Origin: Apoderus coryli
Taxonomy: Eukaryota; Arthropoda; Insecta; Coleoptera; Attelabidae
Direction: 5' to 3'
DNA: 64,000 nt
Assembly (NCBI GenBank): GCA_911728435.2
Contig: OU452199.1
Location: forward strand, 26,484,860 to 26,548,859
Numbering within the stretch: the stretch's first letter is position 1; every line of letters begins with the position of its first letter. The position numbers were made by a program, and so were the translations under genes. This document shows positions 27,201 through 37,115 of the stretch, piece after piece. A model generated the notes under the pieces. That model searched no databases. It was given only the letters and a program-made list of their open reading frames with translations, and was not told where the DNA came from.

Positions 27201-30200
27201 TGGTAATATTGTATGTTGTTATTAATATTATTCTTGTAAGCACACTTTATAACTGGGTCATATGACCTGGGTAAGTTGTTGCAAATAAATAAAATAAAAA
27301 ATTCAAAATTTCGTTCGTACTTTTTTGTATTAAAAATATTTTTTTTAAGTTTTATTTTTGTTTATGTTTATTTTTGTAGTATTAACCAGCTGTTCTTTTC
27401 GATTATTATAATAAAATATTAAATAACACCATATAAAAATGCGTCTGGGGTTTATTTATTTTTTTGAACAAACACGTTTTAAGTGTTAAAATTTTAAAAC
27501 TCTTTTTTAAATTAATCACGATTTTAACCATCACAACCCTGCTCCTCATTTCGTTGAATACCTCACATAAAAATATAGACATAATTGTTGCAGCATTATT
27601 TGTATTGGTCCTCAAATTCTATTGATCCTCAAATTAATGTGTAGCTAAATATAAAGATATAAAAAAATCAACATCTATAAAGCGTTCCCAATTTATTAAA
27701 CTAACCAAACATGCTACTAAAAAAGCTCATGTAAAAGCTACTCTACCACAAAAAGAACACTTACGTTATATTTTAGAAGCTCAAATTCATCTTTGGGATG
27801 TATCTCTTCGAATTTATTAGCGGGAGGTACTTCAGTAATGCCATCAACAATAGGTGCAATTCTAATAGGCGACTTTTCTTTTTTAACCAAAATTGGACGC
27901 ACTTTTTTGGTACGCTTCTGTAATACCCCAAAAAAATATGTTTGATAAAAAATAAGCCCAAGCTAGACCGCGCATGCACATTCTTATATTAGAAAAAAAT
28001 ACAATACATCACCAAGGTAAAAATTTTTCTATAAGCAGTGAATAGTTTAAATATATTCCGGAAGAACTAGGTACTATACAGCGTGTCCCAGGATAGGTGG
28101 CAGAATAGGACAAATGCATCAAAAATTTTTGAATTTACAAACTGTATTTTAGGATTCACGACAACTTACCAAATTTTACTCAAAATGGTATTATACAGGG
28201 TCTGTGTAATGAACTACTTTTTAAAGAATCAAAAAATACAGATTATTGATTTTATTATTAGGCTCTATGAAGTTTTAATGAAAACAGTAAAAAGAACTAG
28301 CATAAAAATTATTCTACGAAACCGCCAGTCTTCTCCACACATTATTCAGATGTTAAAAATTTTCAAACTACTATGAATGTTGAATTTTGAAAATGATATG
28401 TCAAGTTATTCAGGCAGAAGTGTGCTTGGTGTCTGCTTTATTGACACGAAGTTATAGGATACATTTTTCAAATAGCATACGTTAAATTAACGAACAGAAC
28501 AGATTATTAAAATAAGTTTGAATTCCTCTAACTTCAAAATTAAAGATAGGTACTTCTTTATAGTGGCGATTTGAATAAAATTTGATCAATTGTCGTTTTA
28601 TACCCAGCACACCATAATCCCAAGAAATCTACTTCATATCTTGATATTTGTTGTTTTTTTCAACTATCCCATACTCTACACCTACACCAAAGATTTTAAT
28701 CATACAATGGTTAATGATATTTTCTCTAAATTAATGGACACGTCTATGAAACGAAGTTAGTGAACATGGTTACTCGCTTTGCCCGTACCACAACAATTGT
28801 ATTTCATTCATGTTTTAGGGTCGGTTTATCAGTGCACGGTTATGTAGTTTAGCTGTTGGTTAACTAATGACTAGCATTCAAATCAATGTCTTCTAGGTGT
28901 CAGTTACGCGAAATAACCATCAGTTCATTTGTGAAATTTTAATGCACGTATTTAACACAATCTTTTCTTTTAATATATTCAATTTAACATATTTTACAAC
29001 AAAAATAATGAACAGCAATAGATACTAAATTTTTCGAAATACACATTTATTATTAACAGCTTTGGCTACATTGTGAACATGTAATATAATTAAACCTTGT
29101 TTCCAAGCATGCACTTGCGGCTGCGTAACTGCCGGTTACAAACTAAGCGGTTAAACGCAATTTGCTTTAATCGTCACTTTAGCAGTAATAATAATAATAA
29201 TAATAACTCTTTATTGTCTAACAGGTGACAACCCAATTACAAGACAAACTGCTATGAATATAACATTATATAGTAAATACAAATAATAATAATAAATTTA
29301 CAAAAGTAATAAACTGAAGGTGACAGTAGCAAAAATGCAATACAAACATATAGGATCGTATGGATATATTTCACTGAGCAAGTACATGGAATCTATTGAA
29401 TCATTTCCCTCAGAACATTCCTCAAATCACGCTTAAATCTGTTGGGATTCTCATTGAAGTAATTAATGCTAGTATAGATAGAATAAGTATTACAGAAATT
29501 ACATGCTTTGAAGATGGGAGCTCGTGTTTCATAATTTGCGTGCACCGGAGGTACTCTGAAGAGATAGGCACTTCTCAGTAAGATACAGTTTGCTACGTAA
29601 CCAACACCTTTAACTTTGCACTGATAAAGCGACCCTTAAGCTATGTGCGCTAAGCAATGTTGACTTGCTGCATCTGTTTTACCTATATAATCTAAGGTTT
29701 TTACAGTTATACGTTGGCACAAACAAAATCCATGACCTAGTCTTTGGAAGTGCTGTATCAAAAGCGCCTTAGAATAATATGGCTGATGATATCAGAAAAA
29801 TAGAATGGACTCTTTGCGTTTTTGGATGTTCTATATTTATAGGTATATTATATTTTAGCATTATTTACTGCTGGCTTTACCTATAAACATAATGTAATAT
29901 GGAAGTGATAGTTACTTCACTGATATGTGGATATTAGTATACAGGGTGTTCTAAAAATTAATGGTAGCGATCGATTTATCGGAAATAAATTGTTCTTGAT
30001 AAACTTTATTACATTCACCATAAGTAATAAAAAAGTTTTTTAAATCTATAAAATTTTAGGGTTTCCATTTGGAAAAAATAGTTTTGAGGGTTATCTCAAT
30101 TTTATTTTAAAGCTTATTGTTTGGCCGCCCTGTACTAATTATTATCAAAATATTTTCCAATATCTGTTGAAGAAAATCCTTTCCAAGCAAGAGTACAACG

Positions 30201-33200
30201 TGAAATAATTTCTTATAGAACAAATTGGTCATTATTTTAGAGCAAACGTCATTGTTGACATAAAAACTTAAAATATGTCAAAAACTTAGGTGTACGAGTA
30301 GCACAATATGTCTGGAATCTTACGTAGAGTTCAAAAATTTAATAATATGTGGATGTTCTGTATGATATAACCACGTTTTGATAACATTTTAGTCGAATTG
30401 TTCCCATTAATTAGCAGTACAATTCCAAATTTTCAAAAATCGATCGCCACTGTTAATCATAAGACAACCTCTATAAGAATAAAATAAAGGTATTCCCCTA
30501 GATATGCACTTATAATAAGATTTTGTCTATGAAGATGCACGTTTGGTGGCCTAAAGACTAAACCGAAAACAACTTAAATAAAGCCAAACCAGAACCACAG
30601 CCCACCTCGCCTACAACTCTGATTAGATCTCAGAGACATCACTCTGACAGAGTCGTAATGAAATGAGGCAAACATCCTAACCGTACACTGTCGCTTTTGG
30701 CAAATAAAAATTTAGTAGAAGAGTATTTTTACAAATGTTTCAAATAGATGTATGAACATGTGCTGAAATGAAAATTAATAATAACGAGTTCCATAAGGTT
30801 ACGATTTAAAATCCAAAAGTGGTAAGGAACAAAATGAAACGAATGTATTAATTACAGACCATTGTATTATTTATATGAAGGAATGATGATTCAGCAAATT
30901 AATTATTTAATTCAAGAATTAAAGTGACATGATTAATGCGAGTAAGATTAAATATCTAAACCTTACTTTTTGTGGTGACGTTTCTGTGGGAGCAGCATTG
31001 AGTTCTTCAGGTTCTTCCTTAAATTCAATATGGGGTGGCTTTAGGAAATTGTCGTGGTCTGGTGTCACGTCAGTTTCATCTGCTGTTGTCTCGTTTTCGA
31101 TACTACTTGCAGAATTTTCTTTAGACTGCAAAAACATGATTTTTTTTATTTACACACACCAATACACGATATTTTGAAATATAAGCATTTAATTATTTCT
31201 ATACATTTCCGCTTGATAAAGACAAACATTTGTTTTTATATACTCATTTTTCAATACATTCACATTTTTCACGATAACATTACAATCACCCAATTGTATG
31301 AAAAAATGTTCGCCAACTTATTGAAGTTGGTCCATATCCAGCCAACTTTGCCCAAAGCGAACATTTTTTCATACAATTGGGTGATTGTAATGTTTAAAAT
31401 ATTTTAAATTATATAGTATATACGAATTGTCGTATATTTTAAACATTACAATCACCCAATTGTATGAAAAATTGCGTTATCAGAGTGAAATAAAAATTAC
31501 TTTGTCGTTCATACATTGCATTATACATTGCAATAACTCTACGTGTAGATCACACCTGCCAAAAAGGATGATTGCTCAAATATATTGTGCTTACTTTCAG
31601 TCAATTTTGTTATACTTATTAACCATCTCAGATAATTGTGACAGGACTTTATTTCAAGGTGTATCAACAGTAAAAAAATAAAGTAATAAGTTAACTCAAA
31701 GTATTAATTTTTCAAAAACTATTAATTGTATTTTGTACTAACTTAATATGTATAAATGTTTAAATCATAGTCGGAAAAAATAATTCTAACAAACATATAC
31801 ATGACATAAATTCCTCACGTTTAATACAATAATATAAGGTTCCTTAAGCCACTGATGATGTATACGTAGTCCGAAACATGTCTGGCAGAAATCAGTAAAA
31901 GAAAGTAATAAAATTTTTGAATGAAAGTCGAAACTCCATGAAATAAGTTTAATATATTACTCAATGTTACTAAAATTAAAACCAAACATGTTTCGAAGCT
32001 ACAAGCTTGATCATCAGTGGTCAAGTGTCAATGTTAAAGAAACGCTATACGCACAATGTAAAATTTAGTCTTAAACAGGATATACAAATTGTAAACTGTT
32101 TACCAAAATCTCGTTTAACAATATTGGACCAAACCACAAGTTCAAAATTTAGGTGTACCTAAAGTAATCCCCACTGAACAGTCAGTTTTTGGAATGGAAT
32201 TCAAACCGCATATACCTCAGTCGCCTTGAGTCGTTGAGCGTGTGTTCTACAATTTTTAATCTTGGGAACAGACAAAAGTCCCAAGGAGCCAAGTTGGGAT
32301 TGTACAAAGTAGTAATTTTGTGTTTTGTCAAAAACTGTTGCACAATGAAGCCACTCGTCCTAAAATTGAACCATTTTCGTCTCATTGCGTCACGCAATCT
32401 TTTGAGAACTTCAAGGTAAAATTAATTATTCATCATCCGACTTCTTGCAGCATATTCATGGTGCAAAATACTTTCATAATCTAAGACTGGACTTAGCATT
32501 GAGTTTTGTTTAGTTTTATGTGGGAGGTTTACTTTCGCATTGTAAACATAAACTCACGACTCCTCACCCATAATAAACAAGCACATTTTCTGTTCAATAA
32601 GCAGTTTTAGAAATAATTCGCACACATACGAGTGATACACAAATTCGCGATTTGAATTCCCAAAAATCAAGTTTTCGTAATTCAAAAATCACCTTTAGCT
32701 GCGAATTCATTGGTATTTCCGTAATTTTTATAACAAACAAAACAATTTACCTTTTCCTTTTTGGCAGATTTTTTACTTTTCTTCTCCTTGGGTTTAGGTT
32801 TCACGCCCAACAAAGCACTGGTTTGTTGTCTTTGCTCAGCCAAGGCCTCTTCATAACTCTTCGGTTTCATTCCAAATTTATACACCAAAAATAACGACAG
32901 GGATGCCAGAGCGAATATTGCAATAAAAATTATGGGGGTTGTGAAATCCATGATAACTGTAACCAACAAAGTATATAAATTATAAGATGCAATATACGTA
33001 GGTATAAGAATTTTATCAAAACAGATTTGTAGATATAAAATGTTGTTTCTGTGGTTTAAGATTTAGATAATGAGTTATTTTTAGAAATTCCAAACTTGTA
33101 TTTAGATTATGGTATAATGTAATATATTCATTTCTTAATTTATTTATAACAAGGAGATTCAGGTATATACATCATATGGCTATAAAATAGACTTATCGCG

Positions 33201-35666
33201 GATTTGACCTTGAGAAACAGGTAGAAGTCATACAGTGGAAGGTCAGGCGAATAGCTGTTGTCATGTATTGTGTTAGAAACGCCTTGAAAGAAAATGTTTG
33301 TCTTAGTCAAAACCCCATGACTCCGCAATTCTGATGTTTTTTTAATCCTACGCGGAGTGGAGAGATAACCTTAAGGTGATCTTCTGGAAGCTACTAAATA
33401 TACCCTAAATATAAAACATTTAAACTCTAGGCTGACGGGGAAGTTGGGCCCTTTCAAGGCATAGGTTAGCACTTAGTTTGTATATTCAGATGCATTGTTT
33501 ACATTTATCTGCTGTTATATATCTCGATATTGTAGATGGGCGCGACTATGGTACTCTGACGAGCACGTCAGTAGCTGTAGACCCATGCCTCGGTCTGGCT
33601 CCAGTGAATTAGACTGAAGTTCTGCTAATTTAAACAAAATCCCGTGTGCAGGTAAAACCAGTATTTTTGTGCACTATGCCAAAAAATTATGTTTATTCCA
33701 TCCAATAGTAAAATCGAACATTTACCCACTCAAAAATCAATATATATATATATATATATCAATCAATATATACATATATCCTGAACTGTCAATTTTACCT
33801 ACTCAAAATGCGTCGCGTTGCAGTCATATGGAAAGTATTGTGAACGCGCAAAAAAAATCGAAATAAAGACGGATATAACCATTTTGAATAAAGTAGTTAG
33901 TTTGTTAGGTTAGTTTATTGGAAATAACAAAAGTGATATAATTATAATAATTGTTATTACAATTCTGTTTCGTTACGCAGGTCATATATTTTAGATTACT
34001 TGTATTATATTATCTAGTAGGGAAAGTTTTGGGACGAACCGATTTTGTTGAGATTTCAATAAATTTATAAATAGCTAATTTATTTTTTATTTTATTTCGC
34101 TGTTCATTATTTCATAATTTTATTTCATTAACAAATTGAAGAAATGAATGATTTTATTACACACGCTTATCTCCCTCTCGCTCCTTATCTTTCCTTCTCA
34201 CTCACGTACTGATGACGGTCGCGTACTTTCCCCTCACTGGCCCGGCGTATGTGTGCAGTCACGGAAGCGTAAAATACCCAAGATCGGCATCGTCTGGCAA
34301 GAACTAAGCCTCGCCAAAACCGTCTGGCACTGGATTCAATTCTCAATTTTTTTCTATTCAATAAAAAGAACAGATTTCGGCAAGTATTTCGAAAATTATT
34401 TTTTTTATCACATTTGGGACGTCTGGCACGGTCTTAAACCCGGCAAAACCGTCTGGCATTGTCACAGAGCTTTGTTAGTGGTACATTTCTGAGTGAGATG
34501 CCTCAAAAATTGACTATCGGCAATTAAGTATTTCGAATTTCGAGAAATTTGTAATGGCTAATTCATTATACCTACGCCAAACTACCCCACTAAATACTGC
34601 CAGACTATGATTTTTTAAGTAAGAAATATCCTATCGGCAACTAATTACGGAAAAAAAATCACTAGCTCTTAGACTATTATATTTACGGACCCATATTCCT
34701 ATTACAATAATTTTCATTAAATCATAATCAATTTTTATTTGGTAACTATAAACTAGATCCCAAGATAGTACAGAAATAAATTGCGAACTTTCAAAGTAGA
34801 AAACAATACTACTTACCGAGAACGGTAGGTACGTATAAATTACGATTATATTTTTTCAGGAATATATAAATTTCATCCCTCTTCTATCGCATAGTGTGCA
34901 TACTTAAATAGTGTACGTGCAATTATGCATACTTTTTATATCAGCAGCTGAAAAAAAAATTGCAAAAGATTTGGCCTTCTTGAGTGGGTATAATTTACCT
35001 ATTCATAATCATTACTATTCTATTTAAGAATGTTTGAATAATGTCTGGGAAAGTCTTGCCAGAAAATGTATCCTAACCAGACTAATTTATTTTTGTAGCA
35101 ACCTCTCTAGATCCATTAGATAGCTTAGAATATTATGAACTAAGATAATGACACCATACTGATAGTATTTAGGTAAGGTACCTATTTCACATTATAGAAA
35201 AGTATGGACACAACCGGCAAACTTAATTTCAAAATAAAATCAGAATAACACATACCTAGGTATGAAACTTGTATAAACATTATAGTATATATAGTACTTA
35301 CGCTATGTTTTATATTATTCAAATAATATTACCACTCAAACAATTATTAAAAATAGTTTTAACTAAAATTCCTAGGTATATCCTTTAAAAAATGAAAAAA
35401 GGCCACGTAGCACGTAGAATGACGTTAACTAAACACTAAACTAATAATTATTAATTAACTAAAATAAATTTATAAATAAATCCACTTACAACAACCTCAC
35501 TAAAACAAATATCTTGTAACAATTACCACAAAACCAAATTACACAAATAAATATTTTATTTTCTAATAGTTTCAAATGTCCACAAAAAATAGAACTATAT
35601 GAATGACAGAACAGGAAAATATAAATTGTGGGTTGTGGCTTGTGGCGCAACGGCGCAATGAAAACT
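9179..35666 (-). CDS. RRBP1: ribosome-binding protein 1 / kinectin-like ER protein, whole gene span
   Basis: This is a spliced minus-strand gene whose 16 coding exons join without a phase conflict into about 875 residues. The N-terminus (MDFTTPIIFIAIFALASLSL) is a hydrophobic ER signal-anchor followed by GMKPKSYEEALAEQ and a lysine-rich segment, the hallmark start of the p180/kinectin family. Residues about 285-875 are a long coiled coil rich in Gln, Glu and Leu, including DLLLNKQ and ELREKNWKVVEAL. In other animals these proteins sit on rough ER, bind ribosomes, mRNA or kinesin, and shape ER sheets. Exons in transcription order: 32751-32956, 30967-31125, 27765-27917, 24531-24852, 21422-21442, 20972-21102, 20539-20718, 17067-17246, 15337-15480, 14181-14363, 13817-14068, 13623-13715, 13248-13508, 13056-13172, 9327-9476, 9179-9256. 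The final stop exon is not certain. The vertebrate decapeptide repeats of p180 are absent, so kinectin is an equally valid label. Confidence 0.88.
9327..9476 (-). CDS. RRBP1: RRBP1-like exon 15
   Basis: It has 50 codons in phase 0, starting LQSKVISLEGQLATEQLEKE and ending IEKLSE. The acceptor is TTTGCAG and the donor GTATGT. Heptad-rich coiled coil. Confidence 0.85.
11383..11419. repeat. perfect 14-bp-arm hairpin in an intron
   Basis: TATGGTGCGACATC at 11383-11396 pairs exactly with 11406-11419 around a 9-nt loop. It lies in the large intron between exons 14 and 15 of the RRBP1-like gene. Confidence 0.6.
12048..12958. mobile_element. foldback DNA transposon with TACAGGGTGTCC termini
   Basis: Identical 22-bp ends (TATACAGGGTGTCCGTAAAG plus two bases) sit at 12048-12069 and inverted at 12937-12958, with TA flanks. 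Inside, about 12140-12370 and 12690-12905 form a second, diverged pair of inverted arms. The central part has two small hairpins (near 12540-12575 and 12575-12597). A frame at 12340-12461 reads HLDELRHRIQNATQRLI, similar to the C-terminal end of mariner-family transposases. It is non-autonomous and intronic. Confidence 0.8.
13056..13172 (-). CDS. RRBP1: RRBP1-like exon 14
   Basis: It has 39 codons, starting EGMLNNLQLHIEREERNWRT and ending ENQLVQ. The acceptor is TGCATAG and the donor GTATTA. Phase 0 at both ends. Confidence 0.85.
13248..13508 (-). CDS. RRBP1: RRBP1-like exon 13
   Basis: It has 87 codons, with LFPEIKDLKN, DWQTEYLRLINDYISALQ and ILHYKNVIDDT. The acceptor follows a T-rich tract (TTTTAG) and the donor is GTAAGA. 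It includes a less charged stretch that may interrupt the coiled coil. Confidence 0.87.
13623..13715 (-). CDS. RRBP1: RRBP1-like exon 12
   Basis: It has 31 codons beginning ELREKNWKVVEALNAAESKL, a segment well conserved in the p180/kinectin family. The acceptor is ACATAG and the donor GTAAGT. Confidence 0.9.
13817..14068 (-). CDS. RRBP1: RRBP1-like exon 11
   Basis: It has 84 codons, with LNSDIKRLEQEKSV at the start and NELEQQKEKNN at the end. The acceptor is TTTTTCAG and the donor GTGAGT. Coiled coil. Confidence 0.87.
14181..14363 (-). CDS. RRBP1: RRBP1-like exon 10
   Basis: It has 61 codons, from ETLHDLQRQLEVSLKQEN to NLKMIAQ. The acceptor is CTTCACAG and the donor GTAAGT. Coiled coil. Confidence 0.87.
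15337..15480 (-). CDS. RRBP1: RRBP1-like exon 9
   Basis: It has 48 codons, from GEGLLLKLGSENDELNRQN to RVQTQLE. The acceptor is ATTCCAG and the donor GTAAAT. Coiled coil. Confidence 0.86.
15727..16556. mobile_element. intronic foldback element, ~350-bp arms
   Basis: The left arm (15727 to about 16130) and right arm (about 16235-16556) are reverse complements over most of their length. Shared blocks include AAATTTGTGAGCGAATT, TTTTCGAAAAGTCCTTATTT and the TAATTATAACCTAAC block. The left arm has about 75 extra bases (near 15900-15975) with no partner on the right. The loop is about 100 nt. There is no coding sequence of note. It lies between exons 8 and 9 of the RRBP1-like gene. Confidence 0.8.
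17067..17246 (-). CDS. RRBP1: RRBP1-like exon 8
   Basis: It has 60 codons, from SKQLELQNANSRLQLNSQ to YTRSVQE, very rich in Gln and Asn. The acceptor is TTATAG and the donor GTAAGT. Coiled coil. Confidence 0.87.
17449..20514 (+). mobile_element. decayed non-LTR retrotransposon (CR1/Jockey-like), interrupted
   Basis: A 5'-truncated plus-strand LINE remnant. Recognisable parts are the pre-RT region DADLFAKHFSSVY and GPGPDGLPPRLLKHC (17515-17715), NYRPISI (about 17850), motif A YTDFLKAFDRVNHK split by an insertion (18041/19055-19095), and the thumb region LLYASLVRPCLEYASAVWSP (19620-19680). A 3' end with AATAAAGGCCTTAATTATTATTATT lies near 20480-20505. ACATTTAA occurs at both 17441-17448 and 20515-20522 as a likely target duplication. 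Several frameshifts and stops mean it is dead. It sits in the antisense orientation in intron 7 of the RRBP1-like gene. Confidence 0.82.
18045..19049 (-). mobile_element. 5'-truncated non-LTR retrotransposon inserted into the plus-strand LINE
   Basis: The minus-strand frame 18375-19049 encodes the part of a reverse transcriptase after the catalytic YADD. It starts VNDDLEILNRISLKHGLVLN and continues NFNHCDTVYGPCLTA and YGIRKGRP. The 3' tail is a run of ATT repeats read on the minus strand (18045-18075). The insertion is bounded by a 7-bp duplication ATATATA at 18038-18044 and 19050-19056, and it splits motif A of the host LINE exactly. The short 5'-truncated form with a microsatellite tail is what target-primed reverse transcription leaves. 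Confidence 0.88.
20539..20718 (-). CDS. RRBP1: RRBP1-like exon 7
   Basis: It has 60 codons, with GKSDPLQKLKKQLAEKEKLL at the start and VRGFEELLQ at the end, strongly resembling kinectin after its DLLLNKQ motif. The acceptor is ATTTAG and the donor GTGAGA. A LINE duplication lies only about 16 nt beyond the donor. Confidence 0.9.
20972..21102 (-). CDS. RRBP1: RRBP1-like exon 6
   Basis: It has 131 nt, entering in phase 1 and leaving in phase 0. It encodes AERDQLINSVRKAELSRTEV followed by QMLIDLLLNKQLEAPAV. The LLLNKQ motif is conserved in the p180/kinectin family. The acceptor is CTGCAG and the donor GTAAGT. Confidence 0.9.
21422..21442 (-). CDS. RRBP1: RRBP1-like exon 5, 21-nt microexon
   Basis: The 21-nt exon CTAAGACGGATAAGAAGAAAG lies between TTTCAAG and GTAGTA. 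It enters and leaves in phase 1, adding TKTDKKK to the basic luminal-proximal region. Phase symmetry makes it skippable without a frame change. It is assigned because it is the only sequence in this intron that joins the phase-1 exon 4 to exon 6 and continues the Lys-rich composition. Exon 4 could also join exon 6 directly. Confidence 0.6.
22556..24215 (+). mobile_element. satellite-bearing repeat element, copy A
   Basis: It begins with a CTGT microsatellite (22560-22583), then a block containing ACCGCTTAACAGATTTTAAC. It continues as about nine diverged tandem units of 115-145 bp, each with the motif GGCGTTCGTAAATAGT or a close variant (22756, 22897, 23037, 23176, 23295, 23564, 23703, 23817, 23930). 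It ends with GGAGAGCTATTCGTGCCTCG before GGGCAAC at 24213-24215. There is no protein-coding frame. The architecture (unique ends, internal tandem array, microsatellite) resembles non-autonomous Helentron/DINE-type elements, but that is inference. It lies in intron 4 of the RRBP1-like gene. Confidence 0.75.
24531..24852 (-). CDS. RRBP1: RRBP1-like exon 4
   Basis: It has 107 codons plus one base. It encodes a low-complexity, highly charged linker, with KHDSSKPEHVAKQEHKSTEE at the start and GKEKKKKKNDNAAGFSP at the end. The acceptor is TTTTAACAG and the donor GTAAGT. The basic tracts would face the cytosol, where p180 contacts ribosomes. Confidence 0.87.
25365..25560 (-). mobile_element. short 3' end of a non-LTR retrotransposon
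   Basis: The motif GTCTAACAG followed by CGCCCAATTACAAGACAAA marks the 3' terminus (read on the minus strand) of the LINE family also seen at 29185, 37075, 39043 and 43621. The 5' limit is uncertain. Confidence 0.6.
25806..27764. other. RRBP1-like intron 3, AT-rich
   Basis: I see no gene or clear transposon terminus in this part of the intron, only AT-rich sequence and short spurious frames. A tract near 27100-27320 is rich in T runs. Confidence 0.4.
27765..27917 (-). CDS. RRBP1: RRBP1-like exon 3
   Basis: It has 51 codons, from KRTKKVRPILVKKEKSPIRI to DEFELLKYN. The acceptor is TATTACAG and the donor GTAAGT. The VRPILVKKE and P-I-V-D-G segments are typical of the region after the basic stretch in insect p180-like proteins. 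Confidence 0.88.
29185..29650 (-). mobile_element. 5'-truncated LINE 3' fragment
   Basis: Read on the minus strand it encodes AYLFRVPPVHANYETRAPIF followed by KACNFCNTYS, and ends at a stop near 29394. The 3' UTR terminates in CTGTTAGACAATAAAGAGTT and an ATT repeat (29187-29205). The peptide matches the C-terminal end of the LINE at 39043-39780. Confidence 0.75.
29939..30478. mobile_element. diverged foldback element with ACAGGGTGTT end
   Basis: TATACAGGGTGTTCTAAAAA at 29939 and the AAAATCGATCGCCACTGTTA block near 30435-30455 give imperfect inverted ends sharing GCGATCGAT. It is more degenerate than the two foldbacks at 12048 and 15727. Confidence 0.5.
30967..31125 (-). CDS. RRBP1: RRBP1-like exon 2
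   Basis: It has 53 codons, from SKENSASSIENETTADETD to ETSPQK, acidic and low complexity, with PPHIEFKEEPEEL in the middle. The acceptor is TTTTTGCAG and the donor GTAAGG. Phase 0 both sides. Confidence 0.87.
31278..31474. repeat. palindrome plus extra direct copy (MITE-like)
   Basis: AACATTACAATCACCCAATT and the following bases (31278-31315) recur inverted at 31357-31394. The same 30-bp string recurs a third time in the original orientation at 31440-31472. This looks like a hairpin MITE with a partial second copy. Confidence 0.65.
31848..31886 (+). ncRNA. hammerhead ribozyme candidate 2 (stem II decayed)
   Basis: Stem I is GCCA (31848-31851) against TGGC (31883-31886). The core is CTGATGA (31852-31858), then GAAA (31873-31876), minimal stem III AC-AT-GT and C31882 as cleavage base. 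The stem II segment (31859-31872) does not fold well, so this copy is probably weak or dead. It lies about 95 bp from candidate 3 in inverted orientation, in intron 1 of the RRBP1-like gene. Confidence 0.5.
31981..32021 (-). ncRNA. hammerhead ribozyme candidate 3
   Basis: On the minus strand, stem I is ACCA (32021-32018) against TGGT (31984-31981). The core is CTGATGA (32017-32011), stem II is AAGCT-TGT-AGCTT (perfect 5 bp), and GAAA is at 31994-31991. Stem III is AC-AT-GT and H17 is T31985. All conserved core positions are present. It lies on the sense strand of the RRBP1-like gene, so it would be part of its intron 1 RNA. Confidence 0.72.
32751..32956 (-). CDS. RRBP1: RRBP1-like exon 1 (coding start, ER anchor)
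   Basis: The start ATG is at 32949-32951, followed by 67 codons. Residues about 6-26 are a hydrophobic segment, then FGMKPKSYEEALAEQRQQ and a lysine-rich tail ending KKEK. The acceptor TTACAG (32957-32962) precedes five untranslated bases, so transcription starts in a separate upstream exon. The donor is GTAAAT. An ATG six codons upstream (32967-32969) lies across this acceptor and is disfavoured; MDFTTPI fits the family start. Confidence 0.92.
34148..34490 (+). repeat. unidentified locally repeated sequence with CCGTCTGGCA motifs
   Basis: CGTCTGGCA occurs four times (about 34291, 34320, 34422, 34451) with GCCAAAACCGTCTGGCACTG and GGCAAAACCGTCTGGCATTG as paired direct repeats about 130 bp apart. 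The block is less AT-rich than its flanks. The 114-codon frame over it has no recognisable domain. It may be part of an unknown transposon. Confidence 0.4.
35490..35666 (-). promoter_or_regulatory. RRBP1: probable 5' UTR exon and start site of the RRBP1-like gene
   Basis: A consensus donor GTAAGT (35484-35489) follows a non-coding segment. An insect-type initiator TCAGTT is present on the minus strand with A+1 near 35666. A 12-bp-arm hairpin around ACCCCAGATAAA (35676-35710) lies just upstream. The exon is inferred because exon 1 begins with an acceptor five bases before the ATG. Confidence 0.45.
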
Positions 35667-36794
35667 GATAGTTATACCCCAGATAAACAGATACTTACTT
35701 TATCTGGGGTTATACGTTATACGCAATGTTGTCAATGGTTAAAACAAAACTGACGATAAAAGACATGTCTGTATTATATACTAGCCTAGCCTTTGTGCTC
35801 GGGATCTGAATTTAAAAGGGTAATAATCTACTACGTTTGTCCAATAATTATAGCAAAAACAAAAAACCATAATTAAAATTTGTAAAATACAAGAAAAAAT
35901 AAAAGCGATAAAATCAAATCCAAGCGCCTACTATTGAAGATTAAATTGATTCAATTTTAAACTAACATTTTCAGCTGATTCTTCAATTGCTTTCAGCCAA
36001 TCATGTCCTTTTTATTTAGCGTTATCAGTATCACGCTAATCACAAACAAATATCGTGTCCCGCTAATCCAATAGCGTTACGGTAATTTCTACGCATGAGA
36101 CCTAGATACCAATCCGAAAGGTCACGCTTTTTGCACGTTCGACGTTATTTTTACGGGAATGCTAAAATACGTAAACACCAAGGAGCATTAGGTGGCTTCA
36201 AGTGATCTTGACCCACCACAACCAATCTACGTCACTGGCGACCGGCTTGCTTTATTATGGCATTATTTACAGAAATAAACATTTATCTATAGGCATTAGG
36301 TATCTCATTTCTGTGAGTTTTTAATTAAATATTATAAATTAACAATTTTTATATCCAAAGTTAAAACATTAGTGTTACAATAAAATGCAATATTCAAGTT
36401 ATTACAATCATTTATAAATTTATGTTTAGGGAGTTACAAATTTTTTCTGTTTTGTTTTGCTAAATACATTTCAAAACGTCCTCATCGGAAAAATATAATG
36501 TATTTTTGATGCCTTAAAAAATATTCTTGTAAAAAGTTTTTACATTAAAAATAGTTACGATATTTTATAAAATTTTGCATTACATATCCAAGTGTCACAA
36601 GGGTGTTTTCGGTTTATATCTTGGTAACGGTTAGACACATTGTACCAAAAATATTTTTTGTACGATAGATTTGCCGTAGAAGACTGTGAAATCTACTTTA
36701 CGTCGTTTGTCTACGAGTTATTTACGTATTGTTTACACCCGCTTTCTTCTAGAAACTATGATGACAATCGAAAAATACTAATATCACAGAAATC

Positions 36795-36852
36795 TTATAT
36801 TATATATATATATATTATATATATATATATATATAGAGTATATATATATATA
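36795..36852. repeat. TA microsatellite
   Basis: Almost uninterrupted TA repeats, broken by TATT and a palindromic GAGTATATATATATATACTC. Another short TA run is at 33738-33760. Confidence 0.9.
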
Positions 36853-37074
36853 CTCTAGAATGATAATCCCGTAGTTCAAAAATGTAACCAAAAGTGTAGA
36901 GCTGTCCATAATGCGCATGATCACCAGTAACTTATTTTTCAACAGGACCGGCATTGATTAAATGTAATATTACTGTTATAGGTATATTTAAAATTAAATT
37001 TTACCATTTGGTAACATTCAAATAAAAAAATGGAATAAAGGAATTTAAGAAATAAAAAATTACATTAAATATCT

Positions 37075-37115
37075 AAATACTTTATTGTCTAACAGGTACA
37101 ACCCAATAATAATAA
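37075..37115 (-). mobile_element. short LINE 3' terminus
   Basis: TTTATTGTCTAACAGGTACA followed by ACCCAATAATAAT matches the minus-strand 3' end of the LINE family at 29185 and 39043. Confidence 0.5.

Noticed and set aside
29776..29810. GCTGATGATATCAGAAAAA as a hammerhead core
   Set aside because: No stem III with GT-H and no complementary stem I.
34209..34240. CTGATGACGG as a hammerhead core
   Set aside because: No GAAA at a suitable distance.
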